From: Candidatus Accumulibacter iunctus | Lineage (GTDB): Bacteria > Pseudomonadota > Gammaproteobacteria > Burkholderiales > Rhodocyclaceae | Assembly: GCA_002345025.1 (NCBI GenBank) | Contig: DDUX01000086.1 | Span: forward strand, 1 to 29,838 | Direction: 5' to 3' | Length of the DNA stretch: 29,838 nt | In this document: in pieces, positions 28,584 through 29,838 of the stretch | Layout of the letters: every line of letters starts with the position of its first letter | Position numbering within the stretch: position 1 is the first letter of the stretch | Program-made: the position numbers and the translations under genes | Notes under the pieces: generated by a model | Seen by the model: the letters and a program-made list of their open reading frames with translations, nothing else | What the model was told of the DNA's origin: nothing | The model's database searches: none

Positions 28584-29838
28584 ATGCGCCAGAACCTGCC
28601 GGTGAACGATGTCGAGACGATGCTGCCCGAGCACGCCTTCATCTACTCCCGCACCGACCTCAAGGGCGTGATCGTCGAGGCCAATGAAGCGTTCGCCAGC
28701 GTCAGCGGCTTCGAGCGCCACGAAATGATCGGCCAGCCGCACAACATCGTCCGCCACCCCGACATGCCCGGCGAGGCCTTCGCCGACCTCTGGCACGAGC
28801 TGAAGAGTGGCCGTCCGTGGCGCGCGATCGTCAAGAACCGGCGCAAGGACGGCGGCTTCTACTGGGTGGTCGCGAATGTCTCGCCGGTCCGTGAAGGCGG
28901 CCAGGTCGTCGGCTATCAGTCGGTACGCAGCCGGCCGACGCGCGCCGAGATCGATGCCGCAGCCACCGCCTACCAGCGGATCCGTCAGGGAGATCAGCGG
29001 CTGACCATCGAGCAGGGGCGCGTGGTGAATCGTCGTGCTGCCGGGATCGCCCGCCTGCTCTCGTTGCCGGTGCAGCTGACGCTGATCGGCGTCGTCGCCC
29101 TGCTCGGCGCGGCCATGCGCCTCGCCGGCGCGCGCTTCACCGGCGGCGGTGTTGACACGCTTCTCGACGTGCTGGCGGTTGCCTCTGCTCTTTACGGCCT
29201 GTTCTTCCTGTTCGCCTACGTGCCACGCCTGCAGGGCGACTTGCGCGGCTTCGCCGACTGGATCGGGCAACTGCTGACCAGCGGCAATCTCAGGCAACGA
29301 ATCGATTCGCCACGCAGCGACGTGGTCGGCACCGTCATCCGCCAGACCGACCGCTTCGTCTCCTCGGTGCAGGCAACGGTGCAGGGGATGGCCGACGTCG
29401 CGGCGCAGGTCGGCGATGCGACACGCGATGTCGGTCGTGGCGTGCAGCAGGTCCAGGATGCGGCGAGCAAGCAGAACATGGCGACCGCATCGGCAACCGC
29501 CGCCGTCGATGAAGTGACCGGGCTGATCGCCCGTGTTGCCGAGAATGCGCGCGCGACGCACGGCGTCGCCAGCCAGACGGGGGGCGTCTCGCGCGCCGGC
29601 GCCAGCGAGTCCGAGGAAGCCTGCGCCGCCATCAGCTGCCTCGCCGAAACGGTCCGCCTGTCGGCCGAACAGGTTGAAACGCTCGGTCAGCGGTCGACCG
29701 AGATCAGCCAGATCACCTCGGTGATCAAGGAGATCGCCGATCAGACCAACCTGCTGGCGCTGAACGCCGCCATCGAAGCGGCGCGGGCCGGCGAGCAGGG
29801 GCGAGGATTCGCGGTGGTCGCCGATGAGGTGCGCAAAC
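28584..29838 (+). CDS. Aer-like PAS-domain methyl-accepting chemotaxis receptor (partial)
   Basis: This receptor is cut by the window end after about 418 residues. It starts at ATG 28584 behind GAAGGAAG (28573-28580), 43 nt after glnE, so it may share its transcript. Residues 1-120 form a PAS domain of the Aer type: TDLKGVIVEANEAFASVSGFERHEMIGQPHNIVRHPDMPGEAFADLWHELKSGRPWRAIVKNRRKDGGFYWVVANVSPV. Aer proteins bind FAD there and report redox or oxygen state. Two adjacent membrane helices lie at about 155-177 and 192-214 with almost no periplasmic loop, then a HAMP-like region and the MCP signalling coiled coil, including the conserved hairpin tip EIADQTNLLALNAAIEAARAGEQGRGFAVVADEVRK. Binding of FAD is inferred from the motif. 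Confidence 0.92.
   Translation, partial: MRQNLPVNDVETMLPEHAFIYSRTDLKGVIVEANEAFASVSGFERHEMIGQPHNIVRHPDMPGEAFADLWHELKSGRPWRAIVKNRRKDGGFYWVVANVSPVREGGQVVGYQSVRSRPTRAEIDAAATAYQRIRQGDQRLTIEQGRVVNRRAAGIARLLSLPVQLTLIGVVALLGAAMRLAGARFTGGGVDTLLDVLAVASALYGLFFLFAYVPRLQGDLRGFADWIGQLLTSGNLRQRIDSPRSDVVGTVIRQTDRFVSSVQATVQGMADVAAQVGDATRDVGRGVQQVQDAASKQNMATASATAAVDEVTGLIARVAENARATHGVASQTGGVSRAGASESEEACAAISCLAETVRLSAEQVETLGQRSTEISQITSVIKEIADQTNLLALNAAIEAARAGEQGRGFAVVADEVRK

Noticed and set aside
26843..28642. 599-codon open frame opposite glnE and the start of the chemoreceptor
   Set aside because: It crosses two well-supported genes and shows no domain.

Overview
This is a GC-rich proteobacterial chromosomal window. 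The glnE gene, the long YhdP/AsmA-type gene, the linked nitrilase and tldD genes, and the codon usage together suggest a betaproteobacterium, probably Rhodocyclales and perhaps Accumulibacter-like. That placement is inference from gene content; there is no rRNA gene to anchor it.

Layout. (1) 225-3011: a Nudix/winged-helix regulator of the NrtR type (minus strand) diverges from a two-gene operon (plus strand) encoding a soluble SPFH/band-7 coiled-coil protein and an NAD-kinase-fold protein. The short shared control region holds two overlapping promoter-like sequences and a strong inverted repeat. (2) 3150-12308: a copper/silver efflux locus. It contains a broken metal-locus periplasmic gene, cusS and cusR (minus), a perfect 16-bp cop-box-like palindrome, and a cusC-cusB-cusA operon (plus) in which CusB carries a C-terminal CusF metallochaperone domain. 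(3) 12530-15408: an SLC13-type permease with TrkA-C domains, preceded and followed by hairpins, then a Phd/VapC toxin-antitoxin pair. (4) 15525-25629: a run of minus-strand genes, in transcription order yhdP-like, nitrilase, tldD, MscS-type channel, and membrane-fused spermidine-synthase-like protein. (5) 25796-29838: glnE (plus), divergent from yhdP, followed closely by an Aer-like PAS chemoreceptor that runs off the window end.

How the genes fit together. CusS/CusR should sense periplasmic Cu(I)/Ag(I) and switch on the CusCBA pump across both membranes. GlnE adjusts glutamine synthetase to nitrogen status. YhdP-like proteins act in phospholipid transport to the outer membrane. TldD is a protease partner, and the nitrilase probably repairs deaminated glutathione or similar amides. 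Roughly the first 15.4 kb looks accessory (metal resistance, toxin-antitoxin, gene remnant, repeats) and the rest looks like conserved chromosome.

The least explained system is the NrtR-like/SPFH/NAD-kinase-like trio at the left end. All three members are visible with their control region, but the kinase-like protein has altered family motifs and I know of no established function for the set.
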